Of a stretch of DNA of 64,000 nt, positions 23,296-32,599 are shown in pieces (the stretch's first letter is position 1; each line of letters starts with the position of its first letter). Source of the DNA: Microseira wollei NIES-4236 (GTDB lineage: Bacteria > Cyanobacteriota > Cyanobacteriia > Cyanobacteriales > Aerosakkonemataceae). The position numbers were made by a program, and so were the translations under genes. The notes beneath the pieces are model-generated. The model was not told the origin of the DNA. It ran no database searches and saw only the letters and a list, made by a program, of their open reading frames with translations. Where the stretch lies: assembly GCF_020521235.1 (NCBI RefSeq), contig NZ_BLAY01000012.1, forward strand, positions 1-64,000. The letters are read 5' to 3'.

Positions 23296-25713
23296 TTAGC
23301 TGGTAAGCTGCTGTGCAAACCAGCGCCGGATTAATTCTACTTGGAAACGGTAACCATCACCAACTTCCTCAATCAATTCCCGTTGCCGAAGTAAATCGAG
23401 TGCGTTGTATTCATCGGGAAACTGTTGCAATATAGTTTTTCGACTGACTATTGCCCCTTCGCCTTGGGCTGATAAAAAGCGCAGAATGGCTAGTCCTGCT
23501 GCATCTATTTGATTGTTTTGAATATCGGCAAAGAACAAACTGCCAACACTTAAAGCTTTTGGTATTGCTGCTTCCACATCTGCTAAAGTTGCGAGTCGGC
23601 GGATAGATGGATCTTGCTCGTTTTTTAGGGTGATAATTTCACGACAGAGGAGTTGTATGAGGAAAGGGTGACAGCGGGTGAGTTGCAAGACTCGCTCAAC
23701 CGCTTTGGGTTCGTAGCGCAGGGTAAAATCTTGGACGGGTTGCTCAATTAGCTTACACGCTTCCGCTTCTTTCAAATAGCTGATATGAAGAACTTGGACA
23801 TTGATTAAATAGCTAGCCCAACGCTGAAATTCTTCGATTGTATGGCTACCAGCTAGCAGCACTTTGAAGCGGGGACGATGTTGAATCAGGTGACGCAACA
23901 TTCCCAGAACATCTTGCTCATCAAAGCGTCCTTTTGTGAAGGCTTTATCTAGCGCCTCGAATTCATCCAAGGCAAGCAGGGCAATATTTTGTTGTAGCGC
24001 TTCCTCTACTTTATCCAGCCATTCATCAAAGCGGGTGAAAGGGTCATCTTGCAGAGTTTCGCGGTTAAGAGATGGGAGAGTTAACCCACTTTGGCGCTTG
24101 GCTGAAGCTGCCATACTTCTGGCGATATTGTAGAGAAAACCAGCATAATCTCTTGCTGATGAAACTGGCCCTTGTAAGTCTACAAACATGGGAATGATAG
24201 TGCTGGGTAACAAGCGTCCCAGGTTGTTGAGCAAAGATGTTTTGCCCATGCGTCGCTGACCGTAGAGTAACAAAGGTGGGCGGCGGCGGTCGAAGATAAA
24301 TTGTTCCATGCGTTTACCGATGTCGGTGCGTCCGGTGAAGATTTCCTGCTGTTCGGTGAGAGGGTTGCCGACAATGTAGGGGTTGTCAACTTCTTGGCGG
24401 AGTTCGACTGTTTCTGCTAGTTGTCGTACATGGTCTCTAACAACCTCATACCAATTGTTAGCAATGGGAAGAAAGCGCACAGCATATTGATCGCTACCAC
24501 TGCTGCGGGTCAACTCTCGAATTAAACCGTTTAATTTCTCTGCCACAGTAAGAAGGTCTAAACGCCGGTAGTAAGCACTTCTTTTGTTCAGGGCGGCATC
24601 TACGTCTTCGCTGATCCGACTAAAGCTACTCAGGAGAGAACTAACTGGGCTGTTTAGTTCGCCAACTGCTAGACTGCGGTGAGCGTTACTGATGGCTTTT
24701 ACGTCTGTACAGCGTTCTAATTCCCTGGCATCTAGTTCTATTTGTACCGCTCGTGCTGCCCAACGCTGACGACTGGTACTCAGGTAGTTAAGAGCGGCTT
24801 TTCCTTCATCTGGGTTACGCTCCATAATTAGGAGAACGTGCTTGTCTAAACCATACAAACGAAGGCGCTGTGACTCATTCCAAAAAGCAGAATGCCGATG
24901 CAAGAGACTGGGTTTACTGGTGGTGCGTAGTTGCTCTAGTCGATAAAGCAGAAAATTTCCTAAGCTGAGGAAAGGATAAAGCATTACAGGCAGCCATAAG
25001 TTTATAGTTATTCCCAAGATTATTCCCAAGATCCATAAGCCGATCATCTCCGGCGCTACGCCCGATAGCAAGCCGAATGCTGCGCCCAACGCCGCGCCCA
25101 AAACCACGCCCGACAGCATACCCAACACCACGGTGTGTAGCAGGTTTGACAGGGAGTGTGATTTCACAAACCGCATCACAGCCCACACCATGCCCCACAG
25201 CACGCCCCACAGCACGCCCAACCCCAAGCCCAACTCCAAGCCCGACCCCCAGCCCGACGCCAAGCCCGACGTCATGTCTGGCCTCACGCCCGACGCCACC
25301 CCCCACACCACACCCAATGTCAGTCCAGATGCCACGGCCCATACCACGCCCGACACCGAGTTAAACATCAGTCCCACCAAGCTCAACGCCACAGTCCACA
25401 CCACACCCGACATCACGCCCAAGACCACGCCCGACACCACGCCCAATAAAATCTCTTGTACTGGCTTACGTAATAACCCAAGCACTAAGGCAACAACTAT
25501 TGAATTAGTTAGAACAGGCAAGACCAATAATGCTTGTATTAGTAGCTTCCAAAAAGCTGGGTCCCGCGAAGGGTCAATGCGGCTGAGGTGGTTTCGCCCA
25601 GCCGAGGGACGAAAGAATACCCACAACAGCAGTTGCAGACTACCGATAATTAGGTTGGGGTGCTGTTCGGGTGCATCGGTGTAGGCGTTGCGCGGCACAT
25701 TTGGCGAGGTCAT
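23296..25713 (-). CDS. Membrane-anchored STAND/AAA NTPase with Gly-Val repeat membrane domain
   Basis: This 805-aa protein has three parts. Residues about 60-260 are very hydrophobic and built from degenerate short repeats (GVVLGVMSGVVW, GLELGLGLGVLWGVLWG), probably several membrane helices. Residues about 265-460 form a helical linker. Residues about 465-800 are an AAA_16/STAND-like NTPase with FTGR (entry motif), Walker A YGQRRMGKTSLL, Walker B IALLALDEFEAL, sensor-like KVLLAGSH and a winged-helix end HPFLIQLLCREII onward. Such proteins act as signalling or conflict-system switches. No effector domain (TIR, nuclease or protease) is visible, so the membrane part may be the output. Its DNA is a minisatellite (25040-25450), which suggests ongoing length change. 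It lies near the related NTPase at 26549. Confidence 0.8.
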   Translation of the reverse strand: MTSPNVPRNAYTDAPEQHPNLIIGSLQLLLWVFFRPSAGRNHLSRIDPSRDPAFWKLLIQALLVLPVLTNSIVVALVLGLLRKPVQEILLGVVSGVVLGVMSGVVWTVALSLVGLMFNSVSGVVWAVASGLTLGVVWGVASGVRPDMTSGLASGWGSGLELGLGLGVLWGVLWGMVWAVMRFVKSHSLSNLLHTVVLGMLSGVVLGAALGAAFGLLSGVAPEMIGLWILGIILGITINLWLPVMLYPFLSLGNFLLYRLEQLRTTSKPSLLHRHSAFWNESQRLRLYGLDKHVLLIMERNPDEGKAALNYLSTSRQRWAARAVQIELDARELERCTDVKAISNAHRSLAVGELNSPVSSLLSSFSRISEDVDAALNKRSAYYRRLDLLTVAEKLNGLIRELTRSSGSDQYAVRFLPIANNWYEVVRDHVRQLAETVELRQEVDNPYIVGNPLTEQQEIFTGRTDIGKRMEQFIFDRRRPPLLLYGQRRMGKTSLLNNLGRLLPSTIIPMFVDLQGPVSSARDYAGFLYNIARSMAASAKRQSGLTLPSLNRETLQDDPFTRFDEWLDKVEEALQQNIALLALDEFEALDKAFTKGRFDEQDVLGMLRHLIQHRPRFKVLLAGSHTIEEFQRWASYLINVQVLHISYLKEAEACKLIEQPVQDFTLRYEPKAVERVLQLTRCHPFLIQLLCREIITLKNEQDPSIRRLATLADVEAAIPKALSVGSLFFADIQNNQIDAAGLAILRFLSAQGEGAIVSRKTILQQFPDEYNALDLLRQRELIEEVGDGYRFQVELIRRWFAQQLTS
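25040..25450. repeat. 12-bp-type minisatellite within the membrane domain
   Basis: The plus strand reads as CACGCCCGACACCACGCCCAA-like units with many variants, in phase with codons of the minus-strand gene, giving four-residue G-V-V/L-x blocks. It also opens a long antisense frame of Pro/Thr-rich text, which is a by-product. Confidence 0.75.
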
Positions 25714-25824
25714 TTCGGACGGGGTTTTTTGTCTTCTGGGCAGGGTGTGAGCAAAAATGCTGAGAATCTATTCTTCTCTATTCTGAATTGTCTTACCGAG
25801 TGGTGGATATTGCACTTCTCTAAC
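25714..25824. promoter_or_regulatory. Upstream region of the membrane NTPase gene
   Basis: About 110 bases lie between the NTPase start (25713, minus strand) and the tandem array at 25825. The promoter should be here. The minus-strand text just before the ATG contains GTCCGAAATG-type sequence and no clear Shine-Dalgarno. Confidence 0.3.
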
Positions 25825-26118
25825 GAGTATGGGAGATTCGCGAGTGAGGTTGAGAATCTCGTCGTCGAGTCTTGGAGACTCGCGAGAGAGTATCAGAACT
25901 TCATCTTCAAGTATGGGAGACTCGCGAGAGAGGTTCGGAATCTCGTTGTTGAGTTTTGGAGACTCGCTCGCGAAGTGCGGAATCTCGTTGTTGAGTATGG
26001 GAAACTTGCGAGCGAGTTTTAGAATTTCGTCGTTGAGTCTTAGAGACTCGCGAGCGAGGTTTGGAATCTCGTCGTCGAGTATTAAAGACTCGTCAATGAT
26101 TTTTATAATGTCGGCGTT
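25825..26118. repeat. Seven exact-length 42-bp tandem repeats
   Basis: Seven units of 42 bp fill 25825-26118 without gaps. The shared core is GGAGACTCGCGAGAGAGG and GGAATCTCGT. Because 42 is a multiple of three, each open frame gives a 14-residue period, for example EYGRLAREVRNLVV (two heptads, coiled-coil-like). One plus frame (from ATG 25829) is open through all units. The frame with heptad-like text stops in unit 5 (26020-26022). A minus frame is also open but lacks a start codon. Units vary at many sites, so the array is not recent. Coding is uncertain. Confidence 0.85.
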
Positions 26119-26124
26119 GAGTTC

Positions 26125-26310
26125 AAGCCCGCCTGCGATTCAAATCGCAGGCTAATAGCTGAAGTCCACTTAAGTGGACTGAAGAATTATTGATCAACCT
26201 CTTTAGTCGGTTTGAACCGACTTTCGCTATTAGCCCGGAAATTGATTTCCGGGCGGGTTTTCGGTTCGGTGCAAGCTCTCAGTCTACCTACGGGGAATTT
26301 GTCTGCTTTC
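26125..26310. repeat. Hairpin array, copy A
   Basis: This module of successive palindromes contains GCCTGCGATT/AATCGCAGGC (26131-26152), AGTCCACTTAAGTGGACT, AGTCGGTTT/AACCGACT and GCCCGGAAAT/ATTTCCGGGC, then the tail CGGTTCGGTGCAAGCTCTCAGTCT and GGGGAATTTGTCTGCTTTC. Copy B at 26355 has the same order with one palindrome exchanged. Confidence 0.85.
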
Positions 26311-26354
26311 ATCTTTCATCTGGGATTGATTTGAAAATCTCTGCGTTTGAATTC

Positions 26355-26538
26355 CAGCCCGCCTGCGATTCAAATCGCAGGCTAATAGCGCAAGTCCACT
26401 TAAGTGGACTGAAGAATTATTTATCAAGATTGTAGAGACGTTACATGTAACGTCTCTACAATCGGGAAATTGATTTCCGGGCAAGCTCTCGGTTCGGTGC
26501 AACCTCTCAGTCTGCCTACGGGGAATTTGTCTGCTTTC
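26355..26538. repeat. Hairpin array, copy B with a swapped palindrome
   Basis: This has the same order as copy A: GCCTGCGATT/AATCGCAGGC (26361-26382), AGTCCACTTAAGTGGACT, and the GGAAATTGATTTCCGGGC arm and tail. The AGTCGGTTT/AACCGACT palindrome is replaced by the longer TGTAGAGACGTTAC/GTAACGTCTCTACA (about 26432-26461). It ends 10 bases before the stop of the minus-strand NTPase gene at 26549. Confidence 0.85.
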
Positions 26539-26548
26539 CTATTCATCT

Positions 26549-27655
26549 TTAACCTGTCTCTAATAAATCTATAAATGGCTGCATCTGTTGTAACCCTTCT
26601 TCCCGCCAATTATCTCCCTTTTCCCCATCTTCCAGACTAAATAATCGTTCTCGACAAAGGATTTGCAGTAGCAGAGGCCAGCATTGACTTTGATTCAAAA
26701 TCCACTCAACATCGTCATCAGGAAAAGGAATGGGCGAACTGGCTATCAACTCCCGCGCTTCGGCTTCAGTCATAGCTCCCAGAGTTGTGGTATATCCAAA
26801 GATATTGAAAAAAGGTGAACTATGCCCCGTGTTATGCGCTAATTCAATCGGTGATTCCGGAGTTGCTAAAACAAACCCAAGATTCCCATTTGTTTGGTTA
26901 GTTGCCAAAGAGCGCAAACTCTCCCAAAATCCATCATCTAATTCCGGACAGCGTTGTAAACCTACACCAATCTCGTCGAGTAAGATGACTGTAGGCTGAT
27001 GTAAATTACTGCTCACCTCATCCATAAATCTATCCAAATCGCAAGGGTTAGGCACTGGCATTTTTAGGCATTCTAAAATGTAGCGCAGCAGCCCTTCCCG
27101 ATTCTGGCGTCTTGGATCTTGAAAGTCTACGAAAATCCAACGATAATTTTCTGGATGGGGTAACCAATCAGATTTTTGCCCGGGTCGTAACTGTTCTTTT
27201 GGCGTAGTGGTAATATTTTTCAAGTATTGCAGCAAAGAAGTTTTTCCACTGCGCTTTTTGCCGATAATGGCAGCATTTTGCAGGGGATGGCGTTTCAGTA
27301 AATCGAATAGGCGCTTGAGTTCCTTCTGTCGCCCGAAAAAGTAGCGAGGTTGGGTGATGGCAGAGCCAGTGATAAATGGTGAAGGTTCCGCAAAGATTGG
27401 TTTTAAGTTGGGTTGAACCGATTGGGAGTCTGTTTCTTCCAAATTTGCGATTTCCCGCCAGTCTAACCCCAACATATAACTTATTGCAACAAAAGTTGAG
27501 TAATAAACAGGTTTTCCATTCAGAAAGTTCTTGACAGTCGATAGAGCAAATGCCCCATCTTCAGCCAAAGCCCTCTGACTCGGAAAGCCTTTGCGCCCGA
27601 CAGCCGATTTGACTTGTTCTATGCACCTTGGAGAAACCCTAAGCGATCGACCCAT
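26549..27655 (-). CDS. HTH-AAA (STAND-like) NTPase
   Basis: This 368-aa protein starts with a helix-turn-helix-like region (about 1-75: RSLRVSPRCIEQVKSAVGRK, FPSQRALAEDGAFALSTVKNFLNGKPV) of the kind at the N-terminus of many cyanobacterial STAND proteins. The AAA domain follows: PRYFFGRQKELKRL, Walker A GKKRSGKTSLLQYL, Walker B PTVILLDEIG, sensor-like FVLATPE, then a C-terminal WPLLLQILCRERL resembling HPFLIQLLCREII of the NTPase at 23296. There is no WD40, TPR or effector part, so it is a bare switch. It is divergent from the membrane protein gene at 27814 (158 bp between). A role as a regulatory or conflict NTPase is inferred from family context. Confidence 0.8.
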   Translation of the reverse strand: MGRSLRVSPRCIEQVKSAVGRKGFPSQRALAEDGAFALSTVKNFLNGKPVYYSTFVAISYMLGLDWREIANLEETDSQSVQPNLKPIFAEPSPFITGSAITQPRYFFGRQKELKRLFDLLKRHPLQNAAIIGKKRSGKTSLLQYLKNITTTPKEQLRPGQKSDWLPHPENYRWIFVDFQDPRRQNREGLLRYILECLKMPVPNPCDLDRFMDEVSSNLHQPTVILLDEIGVGLQRCPELDDGFWESLRSLATNQTNGNLGFVLATPESPIELAHNTGHSSPFFNIFGYTTTLGAMTEAEARELIASSPIPFPDDDVEWILNQSQCWPLLLQILCRERLFSLEDGEKGDNWREEGLQQMQPFIDLLETG

Positions 27656-27813
27656 GATGCCTCGAAAGAAAATTACTGATGCGATTATGGCTCCAATTTC
27701 AACTACAAGTCAACCAACAAGTCAACTCCCTCAATTTTTCTCAACCTTCTTTCTCCACCTGGAACTCAACCAGACTCAAATTTCAATAGAGTTGTAGAGT
27801 TCAAACAATAGCA
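27656..27813. promoter_or_regulatory. Divergent promoter region between NTPase and membrane-protein genes
   Basis: These 158 bases lie between divergent starts. The sequence is A/T-rich, with AACCAACAAGTCAACTCCC repeats (CAAGTCAACCAACAAGTCAAC) in the middle. A bidirectional promoter would explain coupled expression of the two genes. No clear operator is seen. Confidence 0.35.
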
Positions 27814-28125
27814 ATGTATAACAACCAGTTAAATACAAACCAACCATCGCCCTCCGATGATTCTCCAGAAATGGAGCGAGATATTATTCAAGACTCTTGG
27901 CGTCAAGCTCGTTTCAGTGCTAACGCAACTCTTGGATTCATAATCGCCAGCGCTGTTATCAATATATTAGGCATCGGATTGTTGTTTTGTGGCAAAGTAC
28001 CAGAAGGGACAATTACCACCGCCAGCGGATTAACAACAAATATTGTCAGCTTACTGGTCATGCTTAATAAAGAAAATAACGACAGACTCGATCGCTTAGC
28101 CAAAGAATTCCAACACGAAGATTGA
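27814..28125 (+). CDS. Two-helix membrane protein, CyanoTRADDas_TM-like
   Basis: This 103-aa protein has a polar N-terminus, the helix ANATLGFIIASAVINILGIGLL, the conserved-looking turn FCGKVPEGTITTASGLTTNIVSLLVMLNKE and a charged C-terminal helix NDRLDRLAKEFQHE. This matches my memory of the cyanobacterial TRADD-N-associated two-transmembrane domain, described computationally in STAND-NTPase conflict systems of multicellular bacteria. The KVPEGTxTTAxGL signature and NDRLDRLAKE tail are the strongest points. The start ATG 27814 lacks a strong ribosome site. It is divergent from an HTH-AAA NTPase, the expected genomic partner type. The exact function is unknown; a membrane effector or anchor is inferred. 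Confidence 0.7.
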   Translation: MYNNQLNTNQPSPSDDSPEMERDIIQDSWRQARFSANATLGFIIASAVINILGIGLLFCGKVPEGTITTASGLTTNIVSLLVMLNKENNDRLDRLAKEFQHED

Positions 28126-28255
28126 TCGGAGTGTAACTGCTGCGGCGCCCAAGCGCTTACTACGAACTGACTAGGAAAGGTGCGATCGCATTCTCCCCCA
28201 AAAACCAACCGGCGCGATCGCCCGATAAAATAAAGATATCGCAACCAGATACATT

Positions 28256-28682
28256 ATGCAGCGACATGAAGTACTAGCCATTCTCACCAAACACCAAGAA
28301 GCAATCAAAAACTATCGAATCAAATCCCTTGCTATCTTTGGCTCAGTAGCGCGAGATGAAGCAAAACCAGACAGCGACGTAGATATATTAGTCGAATTCG
28401 AGGGAACAGTAACCTTTGACCGCTATATGGACTTTAGGACTTACGCAAACACCAAAGTTTCTATGAAAAATCGTCACTTTGGAACTAGAGATATGCCTGC
28501 CTTCCGCACTCGCGTTCGCAGCTTGAAACCCGGTTTCTACGATCTTCGTGCGTAAGTCCTGGAATTAAAATTTTACCTCAAAGACCAACTGGGAAGGCGA
28601 GTAGACTTAGTAAGCCATAAAATGCTCAAACCCCAAATTCGCCAAAATGTATGTAGAACAGGAGGCGATTATTGTCCCGTAG
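28256..28682 (+). pseudogene. MNT-type nucleotidyltransferase gene broken by a MITE and a frameshift
   Basis: The first 60 codons encode a minimal nucleotidyltransferase (HEPN-MNT antitoxin type) with [22 protein letters not shown], the GSxxR-DxD active site. After FDRYMDF the frame enters the repeat at 28436-28560 and ends at a stop in it. Beyond the repeat the gene resumes with ELKFYLKDQLGRRVDLVSHK and IRQN, which fits intact relatives. The expected end YVEQEAIIVP-stop (28680-28682) is in another frame, so one extra base lies near 28643. Removing the repeat plus one base restores the first junction. No HEPN partner gene is next to it. Confidence 0.85.
28436..28560. repeat. MITE-like element inserted in the MNT gene (125 bp)
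   Basis: The terminal inverted repeats are AGGACTTACGCA (28436) and TGCGTAAGTCCT (to 28560). The interior carries CACCAAAGTTTC and AAAATCGTCACTTTGGAACTAG and ends GAAACCCGGTTTCTACG. This copy gives the clearest element borders because the disrupted gene is recognisable on both sides. Confidence 0.85.
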
Positions 28683-30531
<1,849 letters not shown>

Positions 30532-30565
30532 AACTCATCGATCTGCTATCATGGCTTTTGTACCT

Positions 30566-30639
30566 GGGGCTGTAGCTCAGCTGGATAGAGCGAGCGCCTC
30601 CTAAGCGCTAGGCCGCGCGTTCAAATCGCGCCAGTCCCG
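30566..30639 (+). tRNA. tRNA-Arg (CCT)
   Basis: A 74-nt cloverleaf: acceptor arms GGGGCTG and CAGTCCC (one G-U), D arm GCTCAGCTGGATAGAGC, anticodon stem GAGCGCC with loop CTCCTAA-type reading CCT, T arm CGCGCGTTCAAATCGCGC, discriminator G. It decodes AGG. It lies 34 bases after the tocopherol cyclase stop. Confidence 0.9.
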
Positions 30640-30829
30640 TGTTTGTGGTAATATAATTAACTTTTTCCCCTACTCGCGCTACCTGTGTAGCATTACAGGG
30701 AAAATGGTTAAATCGTGTCGTTTTTCCAACTGTTTCCCGCTCCGGTTAAGGGTATTCTGTAACAGGGGAGTCGTTAGCCTTGGCAATGACGTTCCGGCAA
30801 TGTGTAATTGTATGCGATCCCTTTGATTC

Positions 30830-31447
30830 ATGGTGTTGAGGATCTATTCCAGCAAGCAAGATTACAAGCAGCAGAAGAAAACTGCTCGCTTTAAAGGCAG
30901 GTTGTTTGTTTCGGCGCTGCTGCTACCCCTCCTGGCAGGGATAGGATATCGATATCTCAGAAGTTTTGACGAACCCCAAGCTGTATTAGTCTTGGGAGGA
31001 TCGACGAAATATTTAGAGCGAGAAAGATTTACAGTAGAATTTGCGCGTCAGCATCCAGATTTACCGATCTGGGTTTCTGGTGGTAGTCCAAATAAAAGGT
31101 ATATAGAACGGTTTTTTGCTAAAGAGGGTATTTCACCGAGTCGCTTGCACTTAGATAATCGAGCGGTGGATACGGTGACCAATTTTACTACCCTGGCAGA
31201 TGACTTAAAAGCTAGAGGAATTAAGAGCGTTTATTTGATTACTTCTGATTACCACATGCGTCGCGCCAGTGTTATTGGCGAGATTGTTTTAGGTAGTAGA
31301 GGAATTGTTTTGAAACCAGTTTCAGTGCCTTCTGAAAAACCGCCCGAACCTGTTGAAAAATCCGTCCGCGATGGGGCAAGAGCTATCCTTTGGGTGGTGA
31401 CTGGGCGCACGGGATCGACTCTCAGCCGTTTTTTTCAGAACCATTAA
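30830..31447 (+). CDS. YdcF/SanA-like DUF218 protein
   Basis: This 205-aa protein has a basic N-terminus, one hydrophobic segment (LFVSALLLPLLAGIGYRYL, about 26-44) and a DUF218 domain: AVLVLGGSTKYLERERFTVEFA, IWVSGGSP, DTVTNFTTLADDL, VYLITSDYHMRRASVIGE. It is likely membrane-anchored. E. coli relatives SanA, YdcF and ElyC are linked to envelope and wall-precursor metabolism, but the chemistry is unknown. The last 26 bases overlap the convergent gene at 31422. The start ATG 30830 has a weak upstream site, and GTG 30834 is an alternative. Confidence 0.8.
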   Translation: MVLRIYSSKQDYKQQKKTARFKGRLFVSALLLPLLAGIGYRYLRSFDEPQAVLVLGGSTKYLERERFTVEFARQHPDLPIWVSGGSPNKRYIERFFAKEGISPSRLHLDNRAVDTVTNFTTLADDLKARGIKSVYLITSDYHMRRASVIGEIVLGSRGIVLKPVSVPSEKPPEPVEKSVRDGARAILWVVTGRTGSTLSRFFQNH

Positions 31448-32507
31448 TCTTTTTTATATCTAACGCTTTGATATCATCAATTTCTAATAAACTAATAATG
31501 ACTCCGGCAATGGGAATTGCCAGAAAAACTCCCAACAATCCTGCTAATCTATACCCGACTAATAAAGCAAAAAAGCCAACGACGGGATGAACGTTGAGCG
31601 TGTCTTGCATAATTCTAGGGGCTAGCAAGTTATCTTTGAATTGCTGAATCACGATGCAAGCAATCAGGACATTCAGAGCTATCCAACTGTTTTGGGGTAA
31701 TAAAATTAGACAAATTAAACTAATTCCTAATGCCGCTCCAATTCCTGGTATCATCTGAAAAATTCCGGCGATCGCTGCCAAAACAAGCGCAAAAGGAACT
31801 TGTAAAACTAAGAAAATAACGAACGCCGAAAAGCTAAAAAACAAACTTAAAATTAACTGCCCGCGAAAAAACTCTAAAAAATTGTGCTGAACGATGAGGG
31901 TAAACTTATGACGTTGTTGCTTGGGAACAAATCTCAGGATAAAATTCCAAAGATGTTCTCCATCGAGGAGCATGAAAAAAGCCACAACTTCAATCAAGAT
32001 AAACTTGATGAAGTAATCCAACAAAATTGGGGAACTAGCGAGGATAGTCCCAATGCTAGTCCCGATAAATGCGATATCTTGGTTCTGCAACCGGACTTCA
32101 AACGCTCGAAAATCTACCTTGACATGACGAGCATTGAGATATTTCTCAAGTTGTTCTACTAAATTGTTTAGGTAACTGAGAAAATCGGGCAAACTCTTGT
32201 CAACCAGTTGTTGTCCCTGGGATAATATTGTCAATCCAACTGTGGCAGTAAAACCGACAATAATTACAAGGCTGAGCAAGAAAACAAAGCTAGCTGCTAC
32301 GCCGTGGGGTAAAAAACGGCGCAGCCATTTCACCGGATAGCTGAGTAAAAAGGCGATAATCGCAGCAAAGCTGAAAATGACGACTACGCCTTCAAAGTAA
32401 GCTAACAGCTGTACTAGCGCCCATCCCGACGCAAAGAAAAGCAGAAAGCGAACCAGCGCCAAATTACTCAGTCGATTCCAAAAATTTTTTGCAGTTGGTT
32501 CACTCAT
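31422..32507 (-). CDS. AI-2E/PerM family membrane protein
   Basis: This 361-aa protein has about eight transmembrane helices in the AI-2E transporter (PerM) layout. A first hydrophobic pair (FLLFFASGWALVQLLAYF, VVVIFSFAAIIAFLLSYP) is followed by a central soluble region and a late cluster with GIFQMIPGIGAALGISLIC and PVVGFFALLVGYRLAGLLGVFLAIPIAG, the family signature. Members export small molecules or Na+/H+, but substrates are mostly unknown. ATG 32507 is chosen because GGAG stands six bases upstream; the frame could extend to 32558. It overlaps the convergent DUF218 gene by 26 bases. Confidence 0.85.
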   Translation of the reverse strand: MSEPTAKNFWNRLSNLALVRFLLFFASGWALVQLLAYFEGVVVIFSFAAIIAFLLSYPVKWLRRFLPHGVAASFVFLLSLVIIVGFTATVGLTILSQGQQLVDKSLPDFLSYLNNLVEQLEKYLNARHVKVDFRAFEVRLQNQDIAFIGTSIGTILASSPILLDYFIKFILIEVVAFFMLLDGEHLWNFILRFVPKQQRHKFTLIVQHNFLEFFRGQLILSLFFSFSAFVIFLVLQVPFALVLAAIAGIFQMIPGIGAALGISLICLILLPQNSWIALNVLIACIVIQQFKDNLLAPRIMQDTLNVHPVVGFFALLVGYRLAGLLGVFLAIPIAGVIISLLEIDDIKALDIKKINGSEKNG

Positions 32508-32599
32508 CTTCTCTCCAGGTAGATGCCCGAGAATTGAGTTAAGATAATCTGGTTCCATGACTTACGAGATAGGGAAGTCTTAAACCCGGTACGCCGATT

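Noticed and set aside
25133-25684. 183-codon plus-strand frame rich in Pro, Thr and Asp
   Set aside because: It is antisense to the Gly-Val minisatellite of the NTPase gene. Its composition is the mirror of that repeat.
25825-26118. Considered as a CRISPR array
   Set aside because: Units are contiguous, diverged tandem repeats with no unique spacers and no cas genes nearby.
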